Positions 12,001 to 27,000 of a DNA stretch of 43,800 nt are shown here, one piece after another. Below the pieces are notes generated by a model, which ran no database searches, was not told the origin of the DNA, and worked only from the letters and a program-made list of their open reading frames with translations. Location of the stretch: contig JAAAKB020000024.1 of NCBI GenBank assembly GCA_010014835.2, forward strand, positions 242,090 through 285,889, written 5' to 3'. The stretch is from Apostichopus leukothele (lineage: Eukaryota > Echinodermata > Holothuroidea > Aspidochirotida > Stichopodidae). The translations under genes and the position numbers were made by a program. Position 1 is the stretch's first letter, and each line of letters opens with the position of its first letter.

Positions 12001-15000
12001 CTGATTTGGCGCTATATAAGTCTCATTTATTATTATTATTATTATTACAATATTATGCAGGTTTCACAGTTCCATTACAAATATATGCAGGTTTCACACC
12101 TGCATTACAATAGTATAATGTGGCTTCATTATAATATACTGATTCACCTCCACATAATATCGTGATTAATTCATATATACTTACATTATGTATACTACAT
12201 TGAGGCTAAATTATAATAATAGACTGATTCACATCCTTATTGTAATTATATACTGATTCATAATTATGAAATATTGTCCTGAGGCTACATTATAATATAT
12301 TGATTCATATGTGCATTATAATAATATACCGATTCATGCATAATAATATAGCCTACTGAGGCCAGATAATATACTGAGGCTACATAATATCTCCATTCAC
12401 ACATTCGTAATAATATGAGATTCATACTTCCATTAAAATAACATACTGAGGCTATGTTATAACAAAACACGTAAGTAAACAGATCTATTAGGTACTTCCA
12501 TGGGACAGATATTATCAAAATTTCATTTGAAATGCACATCTCCATCTCATAAAATGAACCAAACGTTCTTTCCACATAATTTTTTTTTACTACAATCTCC
12601 TTACAGAATTTGTGATTATAATTGCTGGTCTCATCAGAATGTTGGTGGTATGCACCCTAGCTGTCACAGTAAGTAGATCTTGTCAGAATATTTTTATTAT
12701 ATAACAATATATAGCAAAGTGTACAACCAGGAAATTCAGCGAAATATGTACATTCTTAAATAAATATTATTGCCATGGTGATCTGATATACAGTATATTT
12801 CTATTCAAAAGACACACAAACTTCCCCATTCTACTATTTTCCTCTTTTCCAAAACGATGTTTTGATTTGGGTAAGTTCTTTTATCCATCTGGTCATTTAA
12901 GCAGGCATAGCGTGCCTGCACTCGTCACCGCGACGATATCAGAATGACCCTCCAGGAAACCATAGAAGAAACAGTCATATTATTTGACTTTTTTGTTTGT
13001 TTTTAATACTACCGAACTTAAACTTTGGAGGTCATATTGGTCAATCGCTATTACACAATTGTAGGAAGTCAAAGCTGATTCATATTATTTTACAGGAAAA
13101 GCACAATTTTTTGCCTTGTACAGACATCGACGGTGATAGATTGCAGATTTTAATTTTTTTCCCATAAGTTACTTCTTTGTTTACTGGACAAACTAATGGT
13201 AGCTGGTTTTGATCTTTGCTTTGGAAATATTCTGTCTGGATTAATAATGGGTAAGAAAATATTTTTGTTCTTCAATATGATGATAGTACAAAAATGTAAT
13301 CAAGGATAGAAATTAATGTCAATTCAGGGAAGTATAGTCAAATGTTAATGATTTATTAGGGAAAAATGTGTAACAGCAAAATATATCAAATATTATACAT
13401 GATTTGAGAATGTAGGTGTGTGGTATAAGTACATGACAGTAATTAAACATATCCAATATAATCCTGCTAAAATAGATTTTGAAATACATTTCAACATATA
13501 TTGAAGAAAATGTTGTGTGAAGATGTAAGCAGAAGTAAGAGATGGATTAAGTTTATTTATATGGTAAATGTTTCTATGCATTTATAAAGAAAATGTTGCA
13601 AAGGAAACATTTCCAAACCATAAATCTGCTAAATTCTACGTTGTCGGGTGAAAAATCCCCGTACTAGGAAGTTAAATTTATGTGGAACAGTGCGGTATTA
13701 CAATGAACATTCATCACAAGAGAGCATTAAAACATCAGTTTTCTACAAATGAAATTTGTATTTTAAATTGTTTGATATTCTAGTAGGGGTTGAATTTTAC
13801 ATTGTCTGTCAACATTCCATCCCTCCCCTCCCCCTCTGCAAATTTTTTAAAATATTTTTAAAGTATTCCAACTTTTAGATGCTACTTTATGTCTGAAATT
13901 TCATTCCTTTGAATTTATTTTTCAAAAACAGTCTTTATTATTTGAATTCATAGCCATGTATCGGTCTTCTTGGTTTTGTGTGACATAACTGCAATGTTGA
14001 TGATGATAATAATAATATTAATAATAACAATAAATATAATAATAATTAGTCTTATAGAGCACAGAATCCAACAAAAGTTGCTCAGTGCACTTTACAGGTG
14101 AAGACAAAAAGAAACCATCTAATAATAATGTGAAAAAAAGATGAGTTTTAAGATGATGTTTGAACTGATCAAGTGTGTCCAGAGACCTAATATCTACTGA
14201 GAGTGAGTTCCACAAACAGGGGGCAAAATTATTAAGGCTGCGATCCCCGATCGTTTGCAATTGAGACACAGGAACATTTAGCTGGTTAGGATGTCGTGAT
14301 CTATATGGCCTATTGTTTGTTTGTTGATGCAAGATATCACATAAGTAACTTGTATTTACATTTAATAGTACGGAAGGCCAAAATGAGGATTTTATAATCA
14401 ATGCGTAGATTTATAGGTAACCAATACAGCTCTTTCAGTATTGGAGTAATGGCAGTATATATTTATTCGCTCTGTGAACAACTCGAGCAGCCGCATTCTG
14501 GATCTTTTCACCCGATTCTCGTTGTGGTCACGATAACTAAGGTGGATATTGATAATGTCTTTATCCACTAAAGTTATGGTGTTGTAATATATCTTTGTCA
14601 CACATGTGATGAATTTCACGATAACTATTATGGACTATTACAAGCCATTCAAGGAGGACTTTGATTGTCGGATATTTACAGAAACGGGAATGATAACTCT
14701 TTAAGTATTGACAGTTTCCTTTGGATATTGCAAAATCCACTTGCAAATTGAAGGTCTTACTGATTTTATTTGATTGACAAATCAGCGCATAAGCTTCAAT
14801 CCCAGGCTATGGGGTTGACTGACAAAGCAATACACTGTAATTTAGCCTGTTTGTTTTATATAGAAATGAATGTCAGTTAGTGAGCTATTTGAATTTATAC
14901 CTTATGCAGTTTCTTCTTGGTATCTTGTAACATATCTGCAGTTTTGGTAAACCTTATGCTGTGTCCTTTTGGTATTGTGTTACATATATGCAGTGTTGCT

Positions 15001-18000
15001 ATGAAGTTTCTTCTTGGCATCTTGTAACATATCTGCAGTGTTGCTATACCTTATACTGTGTCTTTTGGTATTGTGTAACATATCTGCAGTGTTGCTATAC
15101 GTTATACTGTGTCTTTTTGGTATTTTGTAACATATGTGCAGTGTTGCTATACCTTATACTGTGTCTTTTTGGTATTTTGTAACATATCTGCAGTGTTAAT
15201 ATATACCTTGTGCAGTGTCTTTTTGGTAACATATGTGCAGTGTTGCTATACCTTATGCAGTGTCTTCTTGGTATTGTGTAACATATCTGCAGTGTTTCTA
15301 TTACCTTATACTGTGTCTTTTTGGTATTGTGTAACATATCTGCAGTGTTGCTATACCTTATACTGTGTCTTTTTGGTATTGTGTAACATATCTGCAGTGT
15401 TGCTATACCTTATGCTGTGTCTTTTTGGTAACATCTACAGTGGGTATACCTTATGCAATTTCTTGTTGGTATCTTGAAACATCAAAATCTGCAGTGTTGA
15501 AATAAAAAATAAATTCCCATGGGTTAAGATTCCTTTAATAACTAGGTGTTAATGGCATTTTGATAATGTATTATCAACTATTAGGGGTTTTTATTAACCT
15601 TTCCTTTTCATTTTATGTATTATATTTTTATTTTCCGAACATGTCATTATCCTTTTTTTGAGCCTGAGATGGAGCAAAATATGAAATTCTATATTCAGCT
15701 CAATTCCAAATTCAGTCATATGTAACATGCGATACAAATATTAAGCTGAAGCAGGGGTTCCACCACCATTGTGAGGGGGGAAGGGGGTGGGTATATATCT
15801 CACTTTTGTAATACGCCAACAAAAAGTAACAAGTAGTAAAGTTGGGAATCAACAGTTTAGAGTCTCCAGAGAAGAGAGTGAATGAGAACATGTTTGAAAA
15901 CCCTTAAACCTATCCTTTGGCACAAATACAGTTGTCACAGTAATTGTTACTGCATGAAATTGATTTTATAGAAGGATTAAACATCCTTTTCACTTTAAAC
16001 CAGTGTCTACAATAAAATTTCAATAATAGACAGAAGCAAAAGGCTTCGGTCCTCTTTTTTTTATAAAGTCAATAGTGAGACACTTGACTCTTCAAACCTA
16101 AAAAAAATGGTTTTTTATTTGGATAATTATTCTACAGCTTTGGAAAAGAAGAAAGTAGATGTTGTCCCCAGCAGGGCAAAAATTTGTGTATGTGAATATT
16201 TAATCCATTCTGTAGATTACTAAGTTACTGTAGCTAAATAGTGACTTCATATTGTATTGGATGTAGTCCTGATTGAGAGATGTCACCGTTTCAAAGTGAC
16301 TCATATCACAGTGGCTGAAATTGGTAAAGACTACCATGTCTTCAGTGGATATGACAGGAAGTTGTTGCAGAAAGCCTCCATATTTTCCCTCATTTTATTT
16401 TATTTCCAGAACAGAGTTTTGAGAATTGAGAATGATTACTTATAATTGCCACAATTTCAATGTGGGAAGGTACTTCAATTTTCTGTCAATTTTGAAACAA
16501 ATATATATACGATGAGAAAAGCATGCTTTGAAGGTCACTGAAATTGTTGAATCCGCCCAGTCAATCTATTGAACGATGGCCTGTTAAAGTAAACAAGTTC
16601 TAACTTGATTGAAAGAATAGTGAGGGGTGTGAACAGGTTGCATTGAAAGTACCAACGGGGGATACTTCTAGTTGATTTCACATCAATGGGTTTCCTTGTG
16701 ATGAATAGCTGATGATACTTAGTTATTTGAAGTTTATGATAAACATTTTGAGACATTGTCCTGGTTGGATATTGGCTATATTTTATATGATAAATCATGT
16801 TTACATGGAAAGAATATAAAGCAATATTGCAAAGGGAATGGGTAAAAGAAAAACATCTATGTTAAAAATGTTTCTGTGATAGTGTGACATATATTTCTCC
16901 ACTAAGTAAACTTGCCAACTAAACAGCATGATTCTTGTATGTGGGACATTACTCACATTTTCTGAGCAGTTGTTAGCATATAAGCATTACTTTTCAAAAC
17001 ATGACTGTGAGCTATCAATTTGCTCAATGGGCAAACAAATTGTTTTGTTGAAATGTTTAGTCAGAACTCCTCAGTTTGATTGTATAGATCTGCTTGGTCA
17101 CCAAGTTTTCTCAATTTTATCAAACCTACATTATTAAATGTTTCTCAAAAAAGGATTGTAACTGGTCAAACTCAGATCTATAGCGTAGTAGATTAGTTTG
17201 TCATGAACGTTAATTAGTGCATAATTAACATATGAGATTAAACAAATATTATCTCCCATAAAGTTTATCATATTATTATCAGTCACTGACAAGTATTTTT
17301 CAGAAATTTTAAACATTTTTTGCCACTTTTGTTAACTTAATGTGATCTCACATCAGACCCAGTGAAGGTGATGAACTGTTTTGTACAGTAAACATGAATT
17401 CAGTTTGTACAATTTGCATCCAGATTTTTTTTTTTACCAAGGTCAAAGTAAGATGCTGTTTTAAGTCTATTATACAATTAATTTTGAATTATATTCATCG
17501 TAGGAAAACCATTATTTTGGCAAGAGGGGAATTTTAATCCATATTTAAAGAAAAATTAATGCCTTAAATTTGGTGACCAAGCATGTCTTAAAATTTATGT
17601 CTTCTTTCAGACTTTCACAATTATGCCCTTCTGGAAGATAACAGCAACTGTCAACAATTTTAGCATTATAATTGTTTTAATACTACATAGCTAGTAGGTT
17701 ACTCCCCCTCCTGTGTGTGTTAGTGACAAACATGTTCTGCCCATTGGGGGATTAGGCTCAATTGTTGACCAGATCTCCATATCTCTTTACTTCAAACAGA
17801 AGTAACAGCCCATTGTAAAGCAGGCAATAGTCTCAATTGGGCAACAGACTGAGAGATTTTGGTTGAATGTCCTAGCTGCTCTTGTGTTCTCTATATATTA
17901 TTTGTAGAACTTTCCACTCAAAGGCTTCTGATTGTAATTATCTGGATCACTTGTTTACATTCAAAGAGAACTTGTGGAGATTCTAGACTTCTTTTTAACA

Positions 18001-21000
18001 GTTGCTCTCTGAGATGAGAGTTGACTTTCTTTCAAACATCTTGATAATGTGGAAAATTGTCTGTGGCCTGTGTGACCCACATGAGTTTACATTATTACTT
18101 TATTCCTTTGGGTAATGTGTGTCCATGCAATGGATACTACTGTATATATAGGACAGTCTAATACAAATCTGTAAATAGTACAGAAAAGTACTGTCAACCA
18201 TTGCTTATTGTATTTCAGTCACTTTGTCTATGGATTGTACCAATAACATATGGTGTGTACAGTATAAATGTTTGGTTATGGAGAAACAAGTCTCTGCTGT
18301 ACATAGCTTTGAAGTACTTGTAATTGGATTGATACTAACTAGTAACTACACTATAGAATGTTAATGCTATACTGCTGAATCATTATTCATGGTCTTTCAG
18401 ATTTCAAATTTCCAGTTGAATCTATACTAAGCAATTATTTAAATCTTGCATAAAATTCATTCATGCACTTTAATAGATGAGGTAGTAAGAAATTTGCCTA
18501 CTTATACTGTATATTTATTGTAATGGTAGCTTTTACCTATATACTACATAACACTGAACACTGTGTGTGTGTGTGTGTGTGGGAAGTAATGCGTCACAAT
18601 AGTACAACTACACGCTGTAATGGAGATGAACTGAAGAAAATCTGTACAGTGTGTTTAATATACTGGAGCTTTATCTACCAGCAAGAAATTAAAGCTCTAT
18701 GGGGCTTGATTGCTATTTATCAGGTGCTTGACTTTATGAAAACAATACTTGTAAAGCTGTAACACCTAACAAATTGGCTTCCTATGATGTAGAGCTCTGC
18801 AATAGGAATGACACACTGTATAAATGAATGGAAGGTGGTTATTATTTAACTGTGGATATTCAACTAACATTGTTGAAATTGTGAAACAAAAATGTCAAGG
18901 AAGCCTCTGCAGAGTGGAGAGATGCAAATTGTAATTTTACTAAGACTTTGTTCGTTTTGAAAAGTGACTAGTTTTCTTGGTCGTGTTTCATTTTCTTACA
19001 AGACAGACATCTCAAGTTTTGTTATTTGCGTAAATTGACACTCATTGCTTTGGCTACTGCTTCCAGTCAATCTGGACAACAGTTATATTGTAACTTCTTT
19101 CTTTAAGATAATTCTGTTGGTAATGAAATTGTTGAGGAAGTACCATTACGCCTTACATAATGAAAAAACAATGCCTACATTTTATAGCTCTAACATGCCA
19201 CCCTGAATTTTTAATTGTATTCTTTGAATACACAGAGATGTATAGTTATTTGGACTTTTTCAGAAAGCTTCCATGATTTGTTATTATTTATTTATATTTT
19301 TCCTTGAGAAATGTTTCTATCATCTTTTTCTTCAGGTACTATTCTTCTTGACACAGTTAATCTGTCTACTACAGCAGGTAGAACCACAGACAAGGATATA
19401 GGGGTGGTGGATACTCTGAGTAGACATTGCCCAAATCTAGTACACCAAGAAGTCTTTGATGCTTTACAAAAGTCCAAATTTGATGTCACAGGTAAGAAAA
19501 GAAACTACTCTAACTAACCATTTGTTTTAGTGAAATAATGGTCATTCATGAACAGACCCTAAGCAAGCATATCACAGCCACCATCACAATAGTATACTAC
19601 ACTGTGATGTCACCCAGTTGGGTCAAGTTTCCTATACCATACTTTCATATCTTGTCTCGGAATACTGGTACTGAGAGTACAAGCAGCTTAGGTTTCTATC
19701 AGAGAACGATTAAGGAACTTCGTACTGTCAGTACGAGTGCTTTGAAGCATGATATTAAAGTACAGTATAGAGCGGTATTAGCATTGGCAATTGTTACAAC
19801 TGCCTGTTGTTGTTTAAGTTTTATTTCATGTGCGTTACATTTTGAGAATAATTTGGATTACCAGAATCTCTAGGCAAGTGCTTTGATATGTTTGAATTTT
19901 TTTGTTTCATAAATGTTCAAATTTGGAGGCCAACCTTGTGATCTTCCACTATTGTCACTTCAGCATTGTTTAGTACAGATCGTCTGTTCTTTAACGTCGG
20001 GAATGTTCAATGTAGCAGCGATAAATACAGACAAGGCATGGAACGGTTTCATTTTGTAAAGGTTAAGTGAAAAAGGAACATTAGTTTCAGGATTTTATAA
20101 ATCAGTAAAGGGAGGGATTAGAGGTGGTTGTTGTGTAGATCTTAGTCTAGGAATTGGATTGTTTAATCTTAAGTCCCCTGACGGAAGGAGTGGAATGGGG
20201 AAGGGAGACAGTGGGAAATGTATAAGTGGACACTTTGAACATATTCCATTAAGAGATTCTAAGTCTTCAGTCTATTTGATGATGAATGCTTGTAATTATC
20301 TTCTGGTCATGGCATATAAATTTGTAATTTGTACAATGTAAAAAGTAACTGTTCTCAAACAATTTATGTTGAATTTTTATTTTTGGGTAAAATACTTTTC
20401 AGTTTGGAAATCTTAAATAGGCAAGAATTTGCAATTATTTCAAGATGCTGTCGACTTACATGTTCTTAATGTATTTCTTTTAGGTCTTTCAGCGATGGAT
20501 GTTATCAGAAAAGATTTGAAGTCCGTTTCTGTTCAGGATACTACCATCGGTCTTAGCTCCATTCCTTGTTCTATAGAGGTAAAGTTTTAATGATGTAACT
20601 AGTGGATTCTAGTGTTGACATTTATGCCATGTAAGATTTTTTACTTCATTGGTGCCAAATCATGCAATGTGACGAATTTTCTACTTCAAAAATGTTATTA
20701 CTGTTTCACATGTTAGTTGTCAGTTTGTTGGCATTTTGCCAAGCTAAAATTCTGTAGCCTTCACAAGTTATGGTCGTGTTATTAATGGAATACTACCTAT
20801 CCTGGAGTGCTGACCCTTTGATGGTTTGATGGGTGGAAATCCTTGCCAGTGGTGCAGAAACTTGTGCAAAAATTTCTGAGATGTTTGGTCCATCGTAACT
20901 CTGTCTTAAATTTTATCTTATGACTTGCCGTTAGCAAGTTGGTCTTCATTAGGAACATAGGTGAGAGCTGTTTTTCAGCTAATTATAACATGTTTGGCAT

Positions 21001-24000
21001 TCTTGTTTTAGCTTGGGGATATCACTGGGGGGATTTGGTGATAAATATTGATTTGTGTAGACTGTTTTATTTGTTCTGAGATTGCAACACAATATCTAAA
21101 AGAATTAAGCAGTCTTGTAAAAATATCTTTACATATTTTTACCCTGAAATATAGCTGTCAACTAGAATTTTGTTTTTATATTATGGTGAATCACTTTTGT
21201 GAGACTTCTATAAGCATTACTGCTTTACAGAGAAAGAGAGTGAGAGGTGAGAGGGAGGAAGGGAGTGGGTGTGGGAGGGTAATGGGAGGTGGGGGGTGGG
21301 AAAGATGGAAGGTAGGAGATACTGAAAGGTGGACCTTGGAATATCATACTTACATACCAGAACTTGTTTCATCAACTCATTACAAGCAACTTGTTTAGCA
21401 CACAAAGGTTGGAATGGGAGTCTGCCAATTCCAATATTCACAAGCTCCTGTTGGAACATAGAAGCAAAACTCTCCAGTAATTGTAAATGCTGAACTTTTA
21501 AAGCTGTAGAGACTATTTGAAAGTCCTGCAGTCTGTGGCAACCTTTATCAATGTATAAATTCAATGCAACAGTACACAACATATTGTAGCACAGGAGAAA
21601 ACAATGAAGGAATAATAAATATGACAAGTTCCAAAAACTGTAAAGGTGGTGTAGATAAATGTGCATGAAAGGTACAGGATTACTTTAACTAAACACAATT
21701 GTGTAGCAATGGTTGGGGAATAGTGCAGGTGTAAGCATCTCTCACATTTTGACCAGACCCCTAAAATATGAGCGAGAAGGTAAAACTTCAACTTTTTTGT
21801 CATACTTTAAACTTAGGCCAGAAAAAATTGAAGCCACTCCTAAAATTGACAAGATTTACTGCTCTTATCATACATCTTCTAGTAGTTACAGCTCTTAAAA
21901 ACCATCTAAATTTAGAACTATCGTCTAAAAAGTGTAGGTATAAAGATACTTAGGTAATATATAAGTTAAGCAATTCTGGCTTTTAAAGGCTGTTTGCATT
22001 TGACTTTTGATCTTTAGATCTTGTTTATTCTTCCTGCCATGAGGAGTGGTCTATGGAGATACTGTATATCAACTATAAATAGAGGAAAACCAATCTCTTT
22101 TTATGATCTTACCCTCTTATCTCCTCTGGAAGGTGACCCAGAAAGGATGTAAGGCAATCAGAAATATCCTGTGTTGCTCAGTAGGGTTTAATAAGATGCA
22201 ATTAGCTTCTATCAACAGTGATCGGTTTGAAGGGCATTTTAATTTTTTAATATTGAATAGTTTGCAACATGAATGTAAAGGCAATACAAAATGAAGTACA
22301 TGTATACATATATAAATACATATACATACCGACACGGCCACACATACATATACATATATAAGTGAATTACATTAAAAGGGACCTGCCTTTTGTTTCCACC
22401 ATGTAACCTTTCTCGCTGAGTTTTGATTTCTGTACATTTCAGAATAAAAAGTTCACAGCCAATAACATCATTACAACACCTTTAATAGTGACTCATACGA
22501 GTCAACAGTCTAGGATTGATTTCTGTTGTACACATCCAATGTGCACCCATTGTCAACATCTTTGAAATGAGACTAAAACTTGACCTTATGTCATTGCATT
22601 TGTTTATTAAAGTTGTTGCACCGCTATGTCTCCGTAGCTATACATGGTGGAATTTTAAAGGTTGAATTTGATTACCATTGGTACGTACTTAAAATAGACG
22701 ATGTTAATGGCAGGTCACAGTATTTTCTCTGGGTGCACAATTAAACTAGCAGTACATGTTGAGATTGAATTGCCTTATGTAAGAGAGCAGGCTATGTGTG
22801 TAATAATGTCACACTGCTTGATTTAGCTTTCAATTCCATTGGTGTTGCTGTTATTTTTGTGCCCCTGCATCACAGATGTAGAACCTTGGGCTTGAAACTG
22901 GACAATGATACTAGCATCGATATTACAATTTAATATCAGTAAATAGATTATAGGAGATTTGGCAACCTCTATGCATATCAATAGACAAGCAACACTAGTA
23001 ACATTAAACCAGCACCACAAACAAAACCACAATAAATTGAACATTAAATGAATATCAAACTCTACAATTCTTAGATTCTCCAAAGGAAAAATACATACAT
23101 ATGTACCTTAAGCAGACATCTATGAATCTTACTGTGGAAGTTTGCTTTTATCATCGAATTTGATCTTTCACTGTAAGCATCCGTTGCTGCAGGAAGAGGC
23201 CAAAGCTGGTTGATTATTAATGGTTTGCTTTTAGCCGAGGTTTAACAAATTGTTATAAGGAGAGCTTCATTTCCATCTCAGACTTGTATTGCATCATTCT
23301 CATTTTTCTTAAGAGCAGAGCTCTACATGTGCTGGTATTGTATGGCTTACTACCATACAAATACACAAGCATAGCATAGATTATGATGTTATTGTGTCTT
23401 ATGTAATGTGACAACTAATGGTAAAGTTGAGAAAGTCTTGTTCTGTTAAAGAGTGAATGCCCTTGGCCCACAAGACCTTCATTGCAGATGTACTGTACAT
23501 AGATACTGCCTACTTTACACACATGAGTAGAGACAAATGTTGTTGTGATTACCTGGTTAGGGTAATTTCCAGTCCTAGTTTCCCCTCTTTGGACAAGACT
23601 TGTAGCAAATGTCACTACAACAAACTCTCACATGGTACCTTTTTTTTTGCCGTAGGTCCTTCTCGACAAGTCTGAAGGGAATCAAGTTCTTCAAGAATTT
23701 TGTGAGTCCCAGCGTCTTTCAGTTCTTTTACTAATGGCAGCCTTCCAAGGAGAAGATGGCAATTTGAAGAGAGAACTTGGGGTGTTCTCTCTTTCTCAGG
23801 AGGATGAATTGAGGGCAAAGTTAACATCTCATTTGATCTCTGATGCAGCTGGTCTGCAGTTGGAGGAACAGAGTGTGGATTGTAAAGATTTGTCCTCCTT
23901 TCACCATGGTAATGTTGCAGCTTCCAGGAAACTTGTCCTTCCTCTTGTCCAAAAGTTTTTGGAAGAAGTGGGAGTAACCAACCAAAGTACCACAGAGGAC

Positions 24001-27000
24001 GAACAGAAACCAGAGGACAGAAGAGCAGATGGAGAGAGTTCTGTTGAAACCGAGGATGGAGGGTCAGAGATGAAGGTAGTAGACACTGCCGATCTTTTAG
24101 GCAGTTTTGAACTTGAGACCAGTTCTCAAACTAATTACTCTGGGGTTGCACCTATATTGCATGGTAATACTAACAATTCTAATAGTTTTAACGGCGATGC
24201 TAGCTCAATAACACCGCAGCATGATATGCACATTCATAATATAACCACTGCTCAAAATATGCAACAAGTATATAACCTGTTGGATTTAGATCCGATGTCA
24301 CCACCAGCCTCAGACAAGCAGCAGCCAATCTCGCAAACGAGTTCTAGTTTGAACGATTTGCTTGGCTTTGATCCCTTTTCAAGCTTAAATACTGACTTAC
24401 AAGGTGAAGAGCAGAAAGAGATATTTCAATCAGAAGGAAGTGTCGCATCTCCGATGGATCAGCCATCCGATGCTATTAGTGATTCTCTGCTGTTAGTGGA
24501 CTTTGGTGCATCGGAAGACCCAATCAGCCAAAGTACTGACACTGAAGATATCTTCTCGGTCTGGAGTAGTCAAGGTCAGACTGGGTTTGAAATTGAATCA
24601 GGTAGCACAGATGGGAATGTTAGATTATCAGAGACAAGGGAAGGGTTTGATTCTTTCTTACTAGAGCCAACTGAGATTGGGGATCAATTAATCAAGAGAT
24701 TAGACCCCAGCATACATGGTAACAAGGATGATCACAGACAGGAATCCTTTAATGTGACAGATTCTGATGGGAGCAGTCTGGCTGACTTAAAGAAAGATGA
24801 TTTTCAAGATGAGAAAGAGGACAAAACAGTTGAAGAAATAAGTGGTATACAGAGAGATGAGGAGGACAAGATAGAAATGCCTGAAACCATGGAAATATTA
24901 GTCTCTGAAAAAGACAGTTCAGATTTGTTGAGCACAGGTTCAGAGGAAGAGATTTCCGTTGAAAAGGGGGTTAGCGAAAGGGAAGCAGGAACGTTGGATG
25001 AATTAGAATTGAATGGAGAATTAGCTGAAGAGAAAAGGGGCAAGTTTTCATCAACTATCGCACCAAACAACTCATTTGGGGATTTAGATGAGTATGCAAG
25101 GACCAGTACACCACAACTAGACGACGATGAATTATCTGAAAAAGTGGAAGAACTACATCGATCCAGGAGTGAAAGTTTAATTGCAAATGAATCTCAAAAT
25201 GAAGGAGATAAAATTACCATCAAGAATTTGGAGATGATTGCTACATTAGATGCATCAGGTAATGAAGTACAGGGAGAGGATGCAGGAGAGCAGACTACTA
25301 TTTCAGAGTTGAAATCTTTTCTTGGAGTTTTAAACGGAGAAGAACACTTTCATGGAGATGATAATAGTCAAAGTGATGATAAGGGAAATGATATGGGTGA
25401 TGATGGTCTTACATCGGGTATGGTAGAGGAGGATGGAGCACATACAGAGGAAGATGAAGGTGATGATGCCAGTGGACAATCCTCAGATGCTCCTTTGCTG
25501 AGTGAAGGAGCTCTGTCCAATGACAGGGAAAGTGAAGAACATATAGAAGTTCATGAACGTCCGACCCAAAGTGAGATTGGAATAGAAATAGAGGCAGGAA
25601 AGAGTGACTCTGACCTGGAATATTCATCAGATAATGCTGATTCATCTGATCACTGTCAGTCTGTAGGCGATAAGGACACAAGACAGGGTTCATTTGATGA
25701 AACTTCTCAACAAAATTCATCTTTTGCAATGTTTACATCAAAAGTAGGAACCAGTGAAAGAATTGATGTGCAAGAGTCTGACAATGGAAATGAGGCCAGT
25801 GATTGTGGTGGAACCATAAATGATGACAAATCCTTCAGCAGTGACCAGAATGAAATGGACATGATGGATGAAAAGAAGATAGATGACGAAACAAATGAGG
25901 ATGATTCAATGACAATTTCGGTGGATTTGCAGGTCAATAGCTTGCAAGAAGTACACAGTGAGAATCAACATCATATTGCTGAGAAGATGCAATTTGGTCA
26001 AACTGAGAAAGAAGAGATTGACCACTTTTTTACTCCTGAGAGTGATGAGCTTTCTTATGACAGTCAAAATCTCAGAGATTCTGAAGATCAACTTGAAAAC
26101 GATATCATTGAGGATGTATCTATGAACAAGTTTACACCAGATGATACAGAAGATGATGAAAGAAGCTCTCAAGAGGAGGTTGATGAAAAAGGTATTGATG
26201 GTGGTTTAGTAGGGAATGCTCTAAGCAATCCATCAATAATTGAAGTTGGTATAACCTCTGGCAGTGATGTATCATCCAGAGGTGAACAAGACGACATTGG
26301 AGACTTTTCAAGTATGATGACTAATGAACATGATGAGAATGAGATAAGTGTAAGTATCTTTGGAGATACTTCTCTTAAAAGTTCTTTGCTTGAAGTTGAC
26401 ACTCAAAACTTTGATGAAAATGAAAGTAGAGGTCAGACAAAAGAAAACATACACACCAATCCTTTTGCCAATGAGGTTGATGAACTCTTCAATATAAATG
26501 AGGATTTAACAACAGAACAAGATGGTAAACAAGTAGTCCCTTTTGAACATGAATTGAGCAGTGACTTGAGCCATGGTACTACAAATGATCAAAAGTGGGA
26601 TATTTCAGTAGAAAGTACCTCTGAGATAAAGTTTTTTGAAGAACCCAAACATGACACCCATGAAAACATGTATGAAAGAGGAAGCCAAGTTCAGTTGGAG
26701 AGTAATCTTCAAACCAATCCTTTTTCAGTTGGTGCTGGAGAACTGCCCAATGGGAAGCGATCTTTTAGAGTTGAAGAGAAGGATAGTCTTGGAGATGAAA
26801 TATATGATATTTCTACAGGAGGTACTTCTGATGTCATACCTATATTACAACACGAGCTGAAAGTTCATGAAACAAATGATGAGAGTCAACCAATTAAACC
26901 AATGGGGAACCCTCAAACAAATCCCTTTGTGGGCGAGATGAAACTTCATTCTGATAGAAATCCCTTCATGGAAACAGATAAAGAAGATATTTCTGATCAA

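Larger units (their letters stand above)
10388..19335 (+). other. Large intron (about 8.9 kb, includes assembly gap)
   Basis: This phase 1 intron splits the DHH domain between the DHH triplet and the last metal-binding aspartate. It carries the gap, a GC-richer repeat, a LINE-type 3' tail, diverged tandem repeats, a truncated LINE and a 52-bp minisatellite. No other gene is seen on either strand. The 16-19 kb part is plain AT-rich sequence with a short GT run. Confidence 0.85.

Noticed and set aside
12285-12575. 96-residue minus-strand open frame
   Set aside because: It is generated by the diverged AATATACTGATTCA repeat array.
12901-12919. Hairpin GCAGGCA-TAGCG-TGCCTGC
   Set aside because: A single seven-pair stem with a five-base loop is expected several times by chance in a window this size, and nothing around it suggests an RNA gene.
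15095-15477. Overlapping open frames on both strands
   Set aside because: They are the 52-bp minisatellite read in different frames.
21217-21666. 149-residue minus-strand open frame
   Set aside because: It includes the pyrimidine complement of a G-rich tract ([10 protein letters not shown]) and has no recognisable domain, and lies within an intron of a well-supported gene.
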